Source: Streptomyces halstedii
Lineage (GTDB): Bacteria > Actinomycetota > Actinomycetes > Streptomycetales > Streptomycetaceae
Length of the DNA: 64,000 nt
Reading direction: 5' to 3'
NCBI GenBank assembly: GCA_000720535.1
Contig: JOAZ01000003.1
Span: 124,001 to 188,000 of the forward strand
Shown: positions 1-9,197 of the stretch, piece by piece
Numbering within the stretch: the stretch's first letter is position 1
Layout: the number at the start of each line of letters is the position of its first letter
Position numbers and translations under genes: made by a program
Notes under the pieces: generated by a model
Told to the model about the DNA's origin: nothing
What the model saw: only the letters and a program-made list of their open reading frames with translations
Databases searched by the model: none

Positions 1-1113
1 GTCCAGCGGCGCGAGGCGGACGGCGGCCACACCCCGGTGGCGTCGCTCGACGTGGACGGGGCGCGGCAGTTGAGCTGGGACGAGGCGGTCGAGCACGAGA
101 TCACCCTGCCCGCGACCGGCCTGGCGGCGCCCACCGACACCCTGCGCCAGGTGGCCGGCGGTGAGGAGTCGGAGCCGCTGACCGACGCGTGCGGGTCGGT
201 GGTGGGCCGGATCGTGCGCAGGCGGCAGCCGTTGACGGTCCGCATCCGTACGCACCCGGTCGTCGACGGCGGCTACGTGCGTCTCTCGGTGTGCGTCCGC
301 AACGAGCATCCCGAGCCCGCCGACGACAAGGACGCCGCCTGCCGGGCCTCGCTGATCGGCACCCATCTGATCCTCGACGCGCACGACGCCGCGTTCGTGT
401 CCCTGCTCGAACCGCCGGACGAGGCCGCCGCTGCCGCGGGTCGCTGCCGCCAGCGCCGGTGCTGGCCGGTCCTGGCCGGGGCACGGGGCTCGACGGACAC
501 CGTGCTGGGCGCCCCGATCATCCTGTACGACTACCCGGAGGTGGCCGAGCAGAGCGCCGGAGCCCTCTTCGACTCGACCGAGATCGACGAGATCCTGACC
601 CTGCGGGTGATGACCATGACCGAGAAGGAGAAGGCCGAGGCGCGGGCGACCGATCCACGGGCCCGGGAGATCATCGACCGGTGCGACGGCATGTCCGAGT
701 CCGGCATGCGGCAGCTGCACGGCCTGCTGCGCGATCCGCGGGCGGAGACCGCCACACCGGACGCCTTCGGCACCGGCGGTGCGCCCTGGTGGGATCCGGC
801 GTCCGACGCGGACGTACGGCCGGAGAGCGACACGGTGGTGGTCGACGGTGTGCGCGTCGGCAAGGGCAGCCTCGTCAGGCTGCGCCCCTCCCGGCGGGCC
901 GACGCCCAGGACCTCTTCCTCGCCGACCAGGTGGCGCGGGTCACGGCCGTCCTCTCGGACGTGGACGGCGGCACCCATGTCGCGGTGGTCCTCCTCGACG
1001 ACCCGGCGGCCGACCTGCACGACTGGTACGGCCGTTATCTCTACTTCGCGCCCGACGAGCTCGAACCGCTGCCCGCCGGGAGCCCGGAACACCGAGAGGA
1101 GAGCCGATCGTGA
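1..1113 (+). CDS. Hydrogenase-cluster conserved protein, 5'-truncated by the window
   Basis: The frame is open from base 1 and the first in-window start candidate is GTG at 37, so the true start probably lies upstream. About 370 residues are visible. No catalytic motif is recognised. A conserved-looking block near residues 160-235 (containing LGAPIILYDYPEVAEQSAG) and a C-terminal part ending in WYGRYLYF resemble uncharacterised proteins found beside actinobacterial high-affinity [NiFe]-hydrogenase subunits; that comparison is from memory. It overlaps the next small gene by GTGA and sits at the head of the protease-hyp run, so a role in hydrogenase assembly is inferred from context only. Confidence 0.75.
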   Translation, partial: VQRREADGGHTPVASLDVDGARQLSWDEAVEHEITLPATGLAAPTDTLRQVAGGEESEPLTDACGSVVGRIVRRRQPLTVRIRTHPVVDGGYVRLSVCVRNEHPEPADDKDAACRASLIGTHLILDAHDAAFVSLLEPPDEAAAAAGRCRQRRCWPVLAGARGSTDTVLGAPIILYDYPEVAEQSAGALFDSTEIDEILTLRVMTMTEKEKAEARATDPRAREIIDRCDGMSESGMRQLHGLLRDPRAETATPDAFGTGGAPWWDPASDADVRPESDTVVVDGVRVGKGSLVRLRPSRRADAQDLFLADQVARVTAVLSDVDGGTHVAVVLLDDPAADLHDWYGRYLYFAPDELEPLPAGSPEHREESRS

Positions 1114-1229
1114 AGACCCTGGGCGTGCTCACCACCGCCGTCGTCTCGGCCGCCGCGCTGGTCGCCGTGGGCGTAGCGGTGAAGTCGATCCCCGACATCC
1201 GCCGGTACCTGAAGATCCGTTCGATGTGA
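1110..1229 (+). CDS. 39-aa single-span membrane peptide (DUF6893-like)
   Basis: The GTG at 1110 overlaps the upstream stop as GTGA, which suggests translational coupling. The product begins MKTLGVLTTAVVSAAALVAV, has one hydrophobic span (about residues 4-24) and a basic tail (KSIPDIRRYLKIRSM). This matches the layout of the short DUF6893 peptides often annotated next to actinobacterial hydrogenase genes (family recalled, not searched). Function is unknown; it may be a membrane anchor or assembly factor. It is easily missed because of its length. Confidence 0.7.
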   Translation: MKTLGVLTTAVVSAAALVAVGVAVKSIPDIRRYLKIRSM

Positions 1230-1246
1230 GTGAGGACGTGGTTCCC

Positions 1247-1468
1247 ATGACCGACAGGCGGGATTCCGACGCGCCGGGTGAGCACCTGGCGGAAGAGCCC
1301 CAGGGGAAGCGGGGCCGCAAGGGCTCACGCGACACGGGGTCCGACCAGCCGTCCGGCGGCCCTGCCGACCGGCCCGAGGGCTCCTCGGACAAGACGTCCG
1401 ACACCTCGGTCCAGCCGCAGAGCCCCCAGGACCCGGACGCCCCGGACCTCCAGTCCGGCGGCGGCTGA
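1247..1468 (+). CDS. Small charged hydrophilic protein of unknown function, 73 aa
   Basis: The product is rich in Asp, Gly, Ser, Pro and Lys and looks disordered, with no membrane span or motif. ATG at 1247 is preferred because GAGGA lies about 10 bases upstream; an in-frame GTG at 1226 would overlap the previous stop and add seven residues. It lies between the 39-aa peptide and the maturation protease, all on the same strand with short gaps, so it probably belongs to the hydrogenase operon. No function can be assigned. Confidence 0.5.
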   Translation: MTDRRDSDAPGEHLAEEPQGKRGRKGSRDTGSDQPSGGPADRPEGSSDKTSDTSVQPQSPQDPDAPDLQSGGG

Positions 1469-1505
1469 CCCGCACGGAGTCAACCATCCATCTGAGGAGC
1501 GGAAC

Positions 1506-2024
1506 ATGGGGAGCGACGTGGCCGGGCGTGTGCTCGTGGCGGGCGTCGGCAACCTCTTCCTGAGCGACGACGGCTTCGGTCCGGAGGTGGTGCGGCGGCT
1601 GGCCGGGGACGGCGGGCTGCCTCCGGGCGTCCGGGTGGTCGACTACGGGATCCGGGGGATGCATCTCGCGTACGACCTGCTCGACGGATACGACGCGCTG
1701 ATCCTGGTGGACGCGTATCCGGGGGACGGGCCGCCCGGTGAGATGACCGTACTGGAGATCGGTGCGGATGACCTCGGAACGGGTGAATTCGACGCACATG
1801 GCATGAATCCCGTTGCGGTGCTGGCAAACCTGGGCCAACTGGGCGGTACTCTTCCGGTCACCTACCTCGTCGGCTGCACCCCGGCCGGAGTGGAGGAGGG
1901 CATCGGTCTCAGCAGCACGGTCCACGCGGCGGTGCCCGGTGCGGCCGACGCCGTGCGCGCACTGGTCGGGCGGCTGCTGCCGGCCGCGCCCTGCCCGCAC
2001 GACGGACTTCCCCAGAGCGTCTAA
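1506..2024 (+). CDS. [NiFe]-hydrogenase maturation protease
   Basis: This 172-aa protein is a HupD/HyaD/HycI-type endopeptidase, which removes the C-terminal tail of the hydrogenase large subunit after nickel insertion. The glycine-rich start VAGVGNLFLSDDGFG, ALILVDAYP and the FDAHGMNP segment supply the three expected nickel ligands: an acidic residue in the first loop, the Asp of VDAYP and the His of AHG. The first ligand is Asp, where many HyaD/HybD proteins have Glu. GAGGAGCGGAAC precedes the ATG. It sits directly upstream of the hypC-hypF fusion, with a gap of 17 bases. Length is normal for the family. Confidence 0.9.
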   Translation: MGSDVAGRVLVAGVGNLFLSDDGFGPEVVRRLAGDGGLPPGVRVVDYGIRGMHLAYDLLDGYDALILVDAYPGDGPPGEMTVLEIGADDLGTGEFDAHGMNPVAVLANLGQLGGTLPVTYLVGCTPAGVEEGIGLSSTVHAAVPGAADAVRALVGRLLPAAPCPHDGLPQSV

Positions 2025-2041
2025 CACCGGAGAACCTGATC

Positions 2042-4597
2042 ATGTGTCTTGGCATCCCCGGCCGCGTGGTGGAGATCGTGGACGGGTACGCCGGCCAGCT
2101 CGCGCTCGTCGACGTGGAGGGGGCGCGGCGGCGCGTCAACATCGGGATGCTCGACCAGGCCCCCGCCGACGGCGACTGGGTGCTCCTGCACATGGGGTTC
2201 GCGGTGGAGGTCATCGACCGGGCCAAGGCCAGGGAGGCGCTGGCGGGCCTGGAGATGATGGGTCAGGCCCGCACGCGGCGGATCCGGCGCAGGTTCGAGG
2301 TGCGCGGGGTGGTCCAAGGCGTGGGATTCCGGCCCTTCGTCTACGTCACCGCCTCGGAGCTGATGCTCGCCGGATGGGTCACGAACACCGGCGCCGGTGT
2401 GGTCGCGGAGGTCGAGGGCGCTCCCGAGGCGGTCGAGGAGTTCGGCCGGCGGCTCGTGGCCGACGCCCCGCCGCTCGCGATCGTCGAGGACGTCCACGCG
2501 TCCGAGCAACCGCCCACCGGCGGCACCGAGTTCACCATCGAGGCCTCCACCGGGGGCGGCCGGGCCCGCACCCTGGTCTCCCCGGACATCGCGACCTGCC
2601 AGGACTGCCTGGACGAGATGAGTGATCCGGGCGACCGGCGCCACCGCCACCCCTTCATCACCTGCACCCACTGCGGACCCAGGTTCACGATCGTCACGGG
2701 CACGCCCTACGACCGGGCCGCCACCACGATGGCCGGGTTCACGATGTGCGAGGCCTGCCGGGCCGAGTACGAGGACCCGGCCGACCGGCGCTTCCACGCG
2801 CAGCCGATCGCGTGTCACGCGTGCGGCCCCCGGCTCGAACTCGTCCGTACGGACCCGGCGGTGCCCGTCACCGGGGAGGACGCCCTGCGGGGCGCGCGCG
2901 AACTGCTCGCCGCGGGACGGATCGTCGCGGTCAAGGGCCTCGGCGGCTACCACCTGGCGTGCGACGCCCGCAACGACGACGCCGTGCGCGAGCTGCGGCG
3001 CCGAAAGCGGCGCGGGGACAAGCCGTTCGCGGTGATGGTGTCCGGTCTCGCGACCGCCGGAGAGCTCGTGACGCTCACCGACGACGAGGAGGCCCTGCTC
3101 ACCGGCGCCCGCAGGCCGATCGTCCTCCTGCCCCGGCGTTCGGCGCCCGGAACCTCCGGCGGGGTGTCACCGTCCGTGGCACCGGGCAGCCCGGACCTCG
3201 GCGTGATGCTTCCGTACACGCCTGTGCACGTCCTGCTCTTCGGGCTGGGGGACGACCTTCCGGGGCCGGACGCGCTGGTGATGACCTCGGCGAACCTGTC
3301 GGGTGAACCGATCGTCACCGGGGACACCGAGGCCCTGTCCGAGCTGGCCCCGCTGGTCGACGCCTGGCTGCGGCACGACCGGGAGATCCATGTGCCGTGC
3401 GACGACTCGGTCAGCCGGTTCGTGGCGGGTGCGGAGCTTCCGGTGCGCAGGTCACGCGGGTACGCCCCGCTGCCCCTCGCGCTCCCCTTCGACGTACCGC
3501 CCACGCTCGCGGTCGGCGCCGACCTCAAGAACACCTGTGCGCTGGGCGAGGGCCGCTACGCCTGGGTCAGCCAGCACATCGGGGACATGGACGCGCCGGC
3601 CACGGTCGAGGCGCTGACCCGGGCCGAGGAGCGTCTGGAGCGCCTCACCGGGGTCACCCCGGGACAGCTGGTCGCCGACCGCCATCCCGGCTACCGGTCC
3701 GGGACCTGGGCCCGGGAGCACGCGCGGGGGCGGCCGGTCCGGACGGTGCAGCACCATCACGCGCACATCGCCTCCGTCATGGGGGAACACGGACTCGGCC
3801 CGGACGAGAGCGTGATCGGGATCGCCTTCGACGGCACCGGCCACGGCACCGACGGAGCGGCCTGGGGCGGTGAGGCGCTGATCGCCGGTTACAAGTCGTT
3901 CAGCAGGGCGGGCCATCTGGGATACGTGCCGCTCGCCGGGGGTGACGCGAGCGTGCTGCGGCCGTACCGGATGGCGCTCGCCCATCTGCGGGCGGCCGGG
4001 ATCGGCTGGGACGAGGAGCTGCCCGCGGTCCGCGCCTGCCCGCCGAGGGAACGGGACGTGCTGGCCCATCAGTTCGGGACCGGTTTCGGCTGTGTGCCCA
4101 CCTCCGGCGTGGGCCGGCTGTTCGACGCCGTCGCCTCGCTGGCCGGTGTCCGGCACACGGTGGACCACGAGGCGCAGGCGGCCGTCGAGCTGGAGGGGCT
4201 GGCGCGGGCCGCGGGGGCGGAGGCGTTCGCCGCCCGCGACCGCTACGCCTTCGGCCTCCCCGCCGGGACGTCCCAGGAGCCGGCGGTGGCCGACCCCGGG
4301 CCGGTCGTCCGCGCGGTGGTCCGCGACGTACGGGCCGGGGTGGCGCCCGAGGTGATCGCGGCGCGCTTCCACGCGTCCGTCGCCGGGCTCGTCGTCCGGT
4401 TCGCGGAGATCTGCCGGGAGAGGACCGGCCTCGGTGTGGTGGCGCTCGGCGGTGGCGTCTTCCAGAACGCCGTCCTCCTGGACGCCGCCCACCGCCTCCT
4501 GACCGAGCGAGGCTTCACCGTGCTGCGTCCACGGCTGCTCCCTCCGAACGACGGCGGGATCGCGTTCGGGCAGCTTCTGGTCGCGGCCTCCGGCTGA
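2042..4597 (+). CDS. hypF: HypC-HypF fusion: hydrogenase maturation chaperone plus carbamoyltransferase
   Basis: The 851-aa product begins MCLGIPGRVVEIVDG, the HypC/HupF signature whose N-terminal Cys binds HypD and the iron centre. It continues without a stop into a full HypF. HypC-like sequence covers residues 1-74. The acylphosphatase motif VQGVGFRPFV is at 91-100. Zinc-finger cysteines are C186/C189, C208/C211, C236/C239 and C258/C261. A YrdC-like domain spans about 275-470 and a Kae1-like carbamoyltransferase domain about 490-851, with HHHAHIASVM, AFDGTGHGTDG and LGGGVFQN. HypF makes the thiocarbamate on HypE that becomes the cyanide ligand. E. coli HypF is about 750 aa, so the extra length equals one HypC. 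A separate hypC follows. A frameshift joining two genes is possible but nothing in the sequence suggests it. Confidence 0.9.
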   Translation: MCLGIPGRVVEIVDGYAGQLALVDVEGARRRVNIGMLDQAPADGDWVLLHMGFAVEVIDRAKAREALAGLEMMGQARTRRIRRRFEVRGVVQGVGFRPFVYVTASELMLAGWVTNTGAGVVAEVEGAPEAVEEFGRRLVADAPPLAIVEDVHASEQPPTGGTEFTIEASTGGGRARTLVSPDIATCQDCLDEMSDPGDRRHRHPFITCTHCGPRFTIVTGTPYDRAATTMAGFTMCEACRAEYEDPADRRFHAQPIACHACGPRLELVRTDPAVPVTGEDALRGARELLAAGRIVAVKGLGGYHLACDARNDDAVRELRRRKRRGDKPFAVMVSGLATAGELVTLTDDEEALLTGARRPIVLLPRRSAPGTSGGVSPSVAPGSPDLGVMLPYTPVHVLLFGLGDDLPGPDALVMTSANLSGEPIVTGDTEALSELAPLVDAWLRHDREIHVPCDDSVSRFVAGAELPVRRSRGYAPLPLALPFDVPPTLAVGADLKNTCALGEGRYAWVSQHIGDMDAPATVEALTRAEERLERLTGVTPGQLVADRHPGYRSGTWAREHARGRPVRTVQHHHAHIASVMGEHGLGPDESVIGIAFDGTGHGTDGAAWGGEALIAGYKSFSRAGHLGYVPLAGGDASVLRPYRMALAHLRAAGIGWDEELPAVRACPPRERDVLAHQFGTGFGCVPTSGVGRLFDAVASLAGVRHTVDHEAQAAVELEGLARAAGAEAFAARDRYAFGLPAGTSQEPAVADPGPVVRAVVRDVRAGVAPEVIAARFHASVAGLVVRFAEICRERTGLGVVALGGGVFQNAVLLDAAHRLLTERGFTVLRPRLLPPNDGGIAFGQLLVAASG

Positions 4598-4653
4598 CCC
4601 GGCCGCCCCGGCGGCCATCTGGGCTTTCGAGGGATCCAGAGAGAAGAGAAACC

Positions 4654-4950
4654 ATGTGTCTGGCAGTACCGGGACGTGTCCTCAGCACCGTCGAGGTGGA
4701 CGGCACGCTGATGGCCGACGTCGACTTCGGCGGCGTACGCAAGGAGGTGTGCCTCCAGTACATCCCTGATGTGACGATCGGCGAATACGTCATCGTGCAC
4801 GTCGGATTCGCCATCCAGCGCCTGGACGAACGCTCGGCCGAGGAGACCCTCGCCAACTTCGAGCGGCTCGGGATCCTGGCGGAGGAGTTCGGCGACGGTC
4901 TCGAACAGGCCGCCCAGCAGCAGGATCTCGTAGAAGGAGCCGGCCGGTGA
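4654..4950 (+). CDS. hypC: HypC/HybG/HupF family hydrogenase maturation chaperone
   Basis: This 98-aa protein begins [10 protein letters not shown], with the essential Cys2, followed by the small beta-barrel pattern of HypC ([31 protein letters not shown]). In the known pathway HypC forms the HypC-HypD complex on which the Fe(CN)2CO group is built, then carries it to the large subunit. AGAAGAGAAACC precedes the ATG, and its stop overlaps hypD as GTGA. It is the second HypC-type sequence in the cluster, since another is fused to HypF, so the two may have different partners. It has a somewhat long acidic, Gln-rich C-terminal tail. Confidence 0.93.
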   Translation: MCLAVPGRVLSTVEVDGTLMADVDFGGVRKEVCLQYIPDVTIGEYVIVHVGFAIQRLDERSAEETLANFERLGILAEEFGDGLEQAAQQQDLVEGAGR

Positions 4951-6050
4951 AGTACCTCGAAGAGTTCGGCGACCCCGAGCCGGCCAGGCGGCTGCTCGAC
5001 GAGATCCACGCGGTGACCACCCGGTCCTGGTCGCTGATGGAGGTGTGCGGCGGCCAGACCCACTCGATCATCCGGCACGGTATCGATCAACTGCTGCCCG
5101 ACGGCATCGAGTTGATCCATGGCCCCGGCTGCCCCGTCTGCGTGACACCGCTGGAGGTCATCGACAGGGCCCTGGCGATCGCCGCCCGGCCCGACGTCGT
5201 CTTCTGCTCCTTCGGCGACATGCTGAGGGTGCCGGGCAGCGGCCAGGACCTGTTCTCGGTGAAGAGCGCGGGCGGCGACGTGCGGGTGGTCTACTCCCCC
5301 CTGGACGCCCTGAAGATCGCCCGGCAGAACCCGGAGAAGGAGGTCGTGTTCTTCGGCATCGGCTTCGAGACCACCGCGCCGGCCAACGCGATGGCCGTAT
5401 ACCAGGCCAGGCGCCTCGGCGTACGGAACTTCTCGCTGCTCGTGTCCCATGTGCTCGTGCCACCGGCGATCGCCGCCGTCATGGAATCGCCCACCTGCCG
5501 CGTACAGGCCTTCCTCGCCGCGGGGCATGTGTGCAGCGTGATGGGCACGTCGGAGTACCCGCCGCTGGCCCAGCGGTACAAGGTCCCGATCGTGATCACC
5601 GGATTCGAGCCGCTGGACATCCTGGAGGGCATCAGACGGACGGTCCTCCAGCTCGAATCGGGCCGCCACGAAGTCGAGAACGCCTATCCGCGCGCGGTAC
5701 GCGAGGAGGGCAACACCCCGGCCGTCGCGATGCTGCGGGACGTCTTCGAGGTGACCGACCGGACGTGGCGGGGCATCGGGGCGATTCCGCTCAGCGGCTG
5801 GCGACTGGCGGAGAAATACGGCGCGTTCGACGCCGAGCGGCGCTTCGACGTGTCCGGCATCCGCACACAGGAGTCGTCGCTGTGCCGCTCCGGAGAGGTG
5901 CTGCAAGGGCAGATCAAACCGCAGGAGTGCGCGGCGTTCGGCAAGGAGTGCACACCCCGCAAGCCGCTGGGCGCGACGATGGTGTCCTCCGAGGGCGCCT
6001 GCGCCGCCTACTACACCCACCGCCGGCTGGAACTGGTCGATGCCACATGA
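4947..6050 (+). CDS. hypD: HypD, hydrogenase Fe(CN)2CO assembly scaffold
   Basis: This 367-aa protein has normal length. It shows [16 protein letters not shown] near the N terminus, the redox-active [10 protein letters not shown] motif, [12 protein letters not shown], and a cysteine-rich C-terminal region ([11 protein letters not shown]-like spacing and SEGACAAYY) expected to bind a [4Fe-4S] cluster. HypD reduces and attaches the cyanide ligands to iron together with HypC. The GTG start at 4947 overlaps the hypC stop by four bases and the hypD stop overlaps hypE as ATGA, so hypC-D-E should be translated together. Confidence 0.95.
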   Translation: MKYLEEFGDPEPARRLLDEIHAVTTRSWSLMEVCGGQTHSIIRHGIDQLLPDGIELIHGPGCPVCVTPLEVIDRALAIAARPDVVFCSFGDMLRVPGSGQDLFSVKSAGGDVRVVYSPLDALKIARQNPEKEVVFFGIGFETTAPANAMAVYQARRLGVRNFSLLVSHVLVPPAIAAVMESPTCRVQAFLAAGHVCSVMGTSEYPPLAQRYKVPIVITGFEPLDILEGIRRTVLQLESGRHEVENAYPRAVREEGNTPAVAMLRDVFEVTDRTWRGIGAIPLSGWRLAEKYGAFDAERRFDVSGIRTQESSLCRSGEVLQGQIKPQECAAFGKECTPRKPLGATMVSSEGACAAYYTHRRLELVDAT

Positions 6051-7132
6051 CGGATACCGTGCACGACGGGCTGGAGCCCCTCGACTTCGAGGGGTGGGTC
6101 TGCCCGGTTCCGCTGCGGGACGTCGGCTCCGTCATGATGGGCCACGGCGGCGGCGGCGCGATGTCGGGCGAACTGGTCGAGCACCTGTTCCTGCCCGCGT
6201 ACGGGACGGCGGCCTCGTCCGAACTCGGTGACTCGGCCGTCCTGGGCGTCGGGGCCGCCGGGACCCGGCTCGCCTTCTCCACCGACTCCTACGTGGTGAA
6301 GCCGATGTTCTTCCCCGGCGGGTCGATCGGCGATCTCGCGGTGAACGGGACGGTCAACGACCTGGCGATGTCCGGCGCGGTACCGCTGTACCTGTCCACC
6401 GCGTTCATCCTCCAGGAGGGCACGGCCCTGGCCGACCTGGGCCGGATCGCCGAGGCCGTGGGCGCCGCCGCGCGGGCCGCCGGGGTCCGGCTGGTCACCG
6501 GGGACACCAAGGTGGTGGACAGCGCCAGCGGCGACGGTGTCTACCTCAACACCTCCGGCATCGGCCTGGTCCCCGACGGCGTCGACATCGGCCCACGCCG
6601 CGCCCGGCCCGGAGACGCCGTGCTGGTCAGCGGCGACATCGGGGTGCACGGTGTCGCGGTGATGAGCTGCCGGGAGGGGCTGGAGTTCGGTACGGCCGTG
6701 GAGAGCGACACCGCGCCCCTGCACGGCGTGGTCGCCGACATGATCGCCACCGGCGCGGACCTGCGCGTACTGCGCGATCCGACCCGTGGGGGCGTCTCGG
6801 CCTCGCTCAACGAGATCGCCCGCGCCTCGTCGGTCGGCATCGACCTGGTGGAGCGCGCGCTGCCGGTACCGCCGGCGGTACGGGACGCGTGCAGCCTGCT
6901 CGGACTCGACCCGTTGCAGGTGGCCAACGAGGGCAAGCTGCTCGCGATCGTGCCGTCCGAGTCCGCGGACCAGGTGCTCGCCGCGCTGCGGGCCCATCCC
7001 CTGGGGCGCTCCGCCTGCCGGATCGGGACCTGTGTACCCGAGCACCCGGGGATGGTGGTGGCGAAGACCGGGCTGGGCGGCAGCCGGGTCGTCGGGCTCC
7101 CGGTCGGCGAGCAGCTGCCGAGGATCTGCTGA
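6047..7132 (+). CDS. hypE: HypE, carbamoyl-dehydratase of hydrogenase maturation
   Basis: This 361-aa member of the PurM-like ATPase family ends in PRIC. The C-terminal Cys is the residue that HypF thiocarbamoylates and HypE dehydrates to thiocyanate, the donor of the cyanide ligand. The N-terminal [18 protein letters not shown], the [18 protein letters not shown] loop and the DPTRGGVS segment are typical of HypE nucleotide-binding regions. ATG at 6047 overlaps the hypD stop, and the next gene starts immediately after the hypE stop. Nothing appears damaged. Confidence 0.96.
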   Translation: MTDTVHDGLEPLDFEGWVCPVPLRDVGSVMMGHGGGGAMSGELVEHLFLPAYGTAASSELGDSAVLGVGAAGTRLAFSTDSYVVKPMFFPGGSIGDLAVNGTVNDLAMSGAVPLYLSTAFILQEGTALADLGRIAEAVGAAARAAGVRLVTGDTKVVDSASGDGVYLNTSGIGLVPDGVDIGPRRARPGDAVLVSGDIGVHGVAVMSCREGLEFGTAVESDTAPLHGVVADMIATGADLRVLRDPTRGGVSASLNEIARASSVGIDLVERALPVPPAVRDACSLLGLDPLQVANEGKLLAIVPSESADQVLAALRAHPLGRSACRIGTCVPEHPGMVVAKTGLGGSRVVGLPVGEQLPRIC

Positions 7133-7855
7133 ATGTCCGCCGAGGGCGCGCTCCTGTTCGCGCGGTACGCGTACCCGCCCAACGCACTCGGATACTGCGG
7201 TCCCGACGACGCCTCCGCGCTGCTCCGGCCGGGGGCGACCGCGGACATCGAGCGGCGGGCGCGGAGGTTCGAGGGGGCCTGGTGCTATCTGGAGTTCCTC
7301 GCGGAGGCGGCCGGGATCGCCGACCCGCTCGACGCGCGGGTGGTCGAGGCCTACTGGACCGGCAACGGCCTGCTGGACCCGGCCGACTCGGCGGCTCTCG
7401 TGGAGCGCCTGCTCGACCGGTTCCGCGGGCAGCTCGGCGGTACCTGGCGCGAGGCGTCGGAGCGGGCCCTGGCCCACCACAGCTTCCAGGTGTTCGAGGT
7501 GTACCCGTGGGCGGCGCTGCTGCGCGGCAGCGGCCACCCGGCCGCCCTCGACGTGCTGGACCGGTGCCGTATCCGTACCGCGCGGGTGGTGCGCGTCGAC
7601 GGTGGGAGTGCCACCGTGCGGTCCCGGCCGCTGGTGTGGGACGGCGTGGCACCGGCGCCCGGCCGGGAACGGGAGGACGCCGTGCGGTGGGCCGTCGGCG
7701 GCCGAAGCCTGATCGAACCGGTCGCGGCGGGTGATCTGGTCACGGTGCACTGGGACTGGATCTGCGATGTGGTCACCGAGGAGCAGGCGGCGCGTGTCGA
7801 GGCGCTGGAGGCCCGGCAGCGCGGACACCTGGCGGCCCCCGCCGCGCCGGTGTGA
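7133..7855 (+). CDS. Hydrogenase-cluster protein, DUF6390-like
   Basis: This 240-aa soluble protein begins MSAEGALLFARYAYPPNALG. It has several conserved-looking aromatic and His positions (AHHSFQVFEVYPWAALLR, TVHWDWICDVV). It resembles the DUF6390 proteins that follow hypE in actinobacterial hydrogenase clusters (family recalled, not searched). The ATG abuts the hypE stop with no gap, so it is very probably the last gene of the operon. A strong hairpin overlaps its stop codon. No enzymatic motif is visible; an accessory role in hydrogenase assembly or stability is inferred from position. Confidence 0.75.
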   Translation: MSAEGALLFARYAYPPNALGYCGPDDASALLRPGATADIERRARRFEGAWCYLEFLAEAAGIADPLDARVVEAYWTGNGLLDPADSAALVERLLDRFRGQLGGTWREASERALAHHSFQVFEVYPWAALLRGSGHPAALDVLDRCRIRTARVVRVDGGSATVRSRPLVWDGVAPAPGREREDAVRWAVGGRSLIEPVAAGDLVTVHWDWICDVVTEEQAARVEALEARQRGHLAAPAAPV

Positions 7856-7868
7856 CGCGGCGGGGGCC
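7834..7868. terminator. Hairpin terminator at the end of the hyp operon
   Basis: Perfect 13-bp arms (GGCCCCCGCCGCG at 7834-7846 and its complement at 7856-7868) enclose a 9-base loop that contains the stop codon of the last hydrogenase-cluster gene. There is no U-tract, which is common in Streptomyces. It lies between convergent operons and may work in both directions. Confidence 0.65.
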
Positions 7869-7901
7869 TCGGTCGGTCGGCGTGCGGGGGGCCGGGGCCC
7901 T

Positions 7902-7920
7902 CGCCCGCCAGGCGCGGGCG
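7902..7920. terminator. Short hairpin just past the P450 stop
   Basis: Seven-base arms CGCCCGC/GCGGGCG enclose a 5-base loop one base beyond the P450 stop, read on the minus strand. It is the likely 3' end of the PTM operon. Confidence 0.45.
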
Positions 7921-7921
7921 G

Positions 7922-9127
7922 TTACCAGGTCACGGCGAGGCTCTGCGGGCTGCGGGACGTGCTGCCCGTCCGCCAGGTGACCGTGTCCACCGGCTCGGCC
8001 AGGCGCAGTCCCGGGAAGCGGGCGGCCAGGCGGTGCAGGGCGGTCTGGAGTTCCGCCCGGGCCAGCCACGCGCCCAGGCAGTAGTGCGCCCCGGCACCGA
8101 AGGAGAGGGTCGGCGCCTCCAGCGGGGTGAAGAGGCCGTCGGCCAGACCGCTCGGGAAGACCTCCGGATCGCGGTTGGCCATCCCGCAGTCCGCGAGGAC
8201 GACCGCCCCGGCCGGAATCGTCACCCCGCCGATCTCGACGTCCGTGGAGGCGTGGCGCGCGGACCCCCGGTCGTCCCCGAGCGGGACGAGGTGGATGAGC
8301 CGGTCCGCGACCGTGCCGGCCGCCTCCTCGTCGGTGCCGAGCCGGTGCCAGGTCTCCGGTCGCTCCCCGAGGAGGTAGAGCAGTCCGTTGCCGAGCATGG
8401 TCATCGTGCTGTCGTGGCCTCCGACGACCAGCCCGCACACCAGGCTCACCAACTGCGCCTCGGGGATGCCGCCTTCCTGGTCGGCGGCCCTGACCAGGCC
8501 GCTGATCAGGTCGTCGCCCGGCGTGCGGCGCCGTTCCGCGAGGAGCCGGGCGCCGAACGCGCTGAACTCCTTGAGTACGGACTCCACCTGCTCCCCGGCG
8601 TGGGAGCCGTCGGAGAAGGCGTGCTCGCTCCAGTGGCGCATCCGGCCCCGGACGGACTCGTCGAGCCCCATCAGCCGGCTGATGACGGCCACCGGGAGCG
8701 GCAGGGTGAACGTCTCGACCACGTCGGCCGGGCGCGGTTCCTCTTCCAGCCGGTCGAGCAGCTGTTCCACGATGCCGGTGATCCAGGGCCGCCAGCGGGC
8801 GACGGCCCTCGGGGTGAAGGCGCGGCGGAGGGTGCGGCGCAGCCGCAGGTGGTCGGGGCCGTCCTGGTTGAACATCAGGTCGGGGTTGTTCACCAGGTCG
8901 GGTACGCCGGAGGGCGAGGGCGCCTCGTCCGCGTACAGCCGGGCGCGGCCGAAACGGGGGTCCGAGAGGACCCGGCGGACGTCGGAGTGTCTGCTGACCA
9001 GCCAGGCGGGGGACCCGTCCGGCAGTTCGGCGAGGCGGGGCGGGCCCGGTTCCTCGAAGCGCAGGCAGTGCATCGGGACCAGGGGCGGGGCTGCGGGGTC
9101 GGCGGTCTGTTGTTCGATGGCGGTCAC
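7922..9127 (-). CDS. Cytochrome P450 of the PTM operon, lacking the ExxR motif
   Basis: This 401-aa bacterial P450 is the last gene of the PTM-type operon, where P450s tailor the finished macrolactam. The heme loop FGAGAHYCLG (343-352, Cys350) is intact, and the I-helix segment GGHDST (236-241) has the acid-alcohol pair. The K-helix position that should read ExxR reads RLIH (276-279, context VADRLIHLVPLG), so both the Glu and the Arg are replaced. A few Streptomyces P450s such as CYP157 are known to lack ExxR, so activity is not excluded. The GTG start is chosen because AAGGAGG precedes it. No ferredoxin gene is adjacent. Confidence 0.92.
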   Translation of the reverse strand: MTAIEQQTADPAAPPLVPMHCLRFEEPGPPRLAELPDGSPAWLVSRHSDVRRVLSDPRFGRARLYADEAPSPSGVPDLVNNPDLMFNQDGPDHLRLRRTLRRAFTPRAVARWRPWITGIVEQLLDRLEEEPRPADVVETFTLPLPVAVISRLMGLDESVRGRMRHWSEHAFSDGSHAGEQVESVLKEFSAFGARLLAERRRTPGDDLISGLVRAADQEGGIPEAQLVSLVCGLVVGGHDSTMTMLGNGLLYLLGERPETWHRLGTDEEAAGTVADRLIHLVPLGDDRGSARHASTDVEIGGVTIPAGAVVLADCGMANRDPEVFPSGLADGLFTPLEAPTLSFGAGAHYCLGAWLARAELQTALHRLAARFPGLRLAEPVDTVTWRTGSTSRSPQSLAVTW

Positions 9128-9197
9128 TGTGCCTCCTTGGCCGTACCGGTGAGGCCTTCGTTCGGAGCTGGACGTGCGGATGGGGGCGCCGGGGTGG

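Noticed and set aside
2042-2280. A separate hypC gene that ends before hypF
   Set aside because: There is no stop codon in this frame between the HypC and HypF parts, and no ribosome site before a second start.
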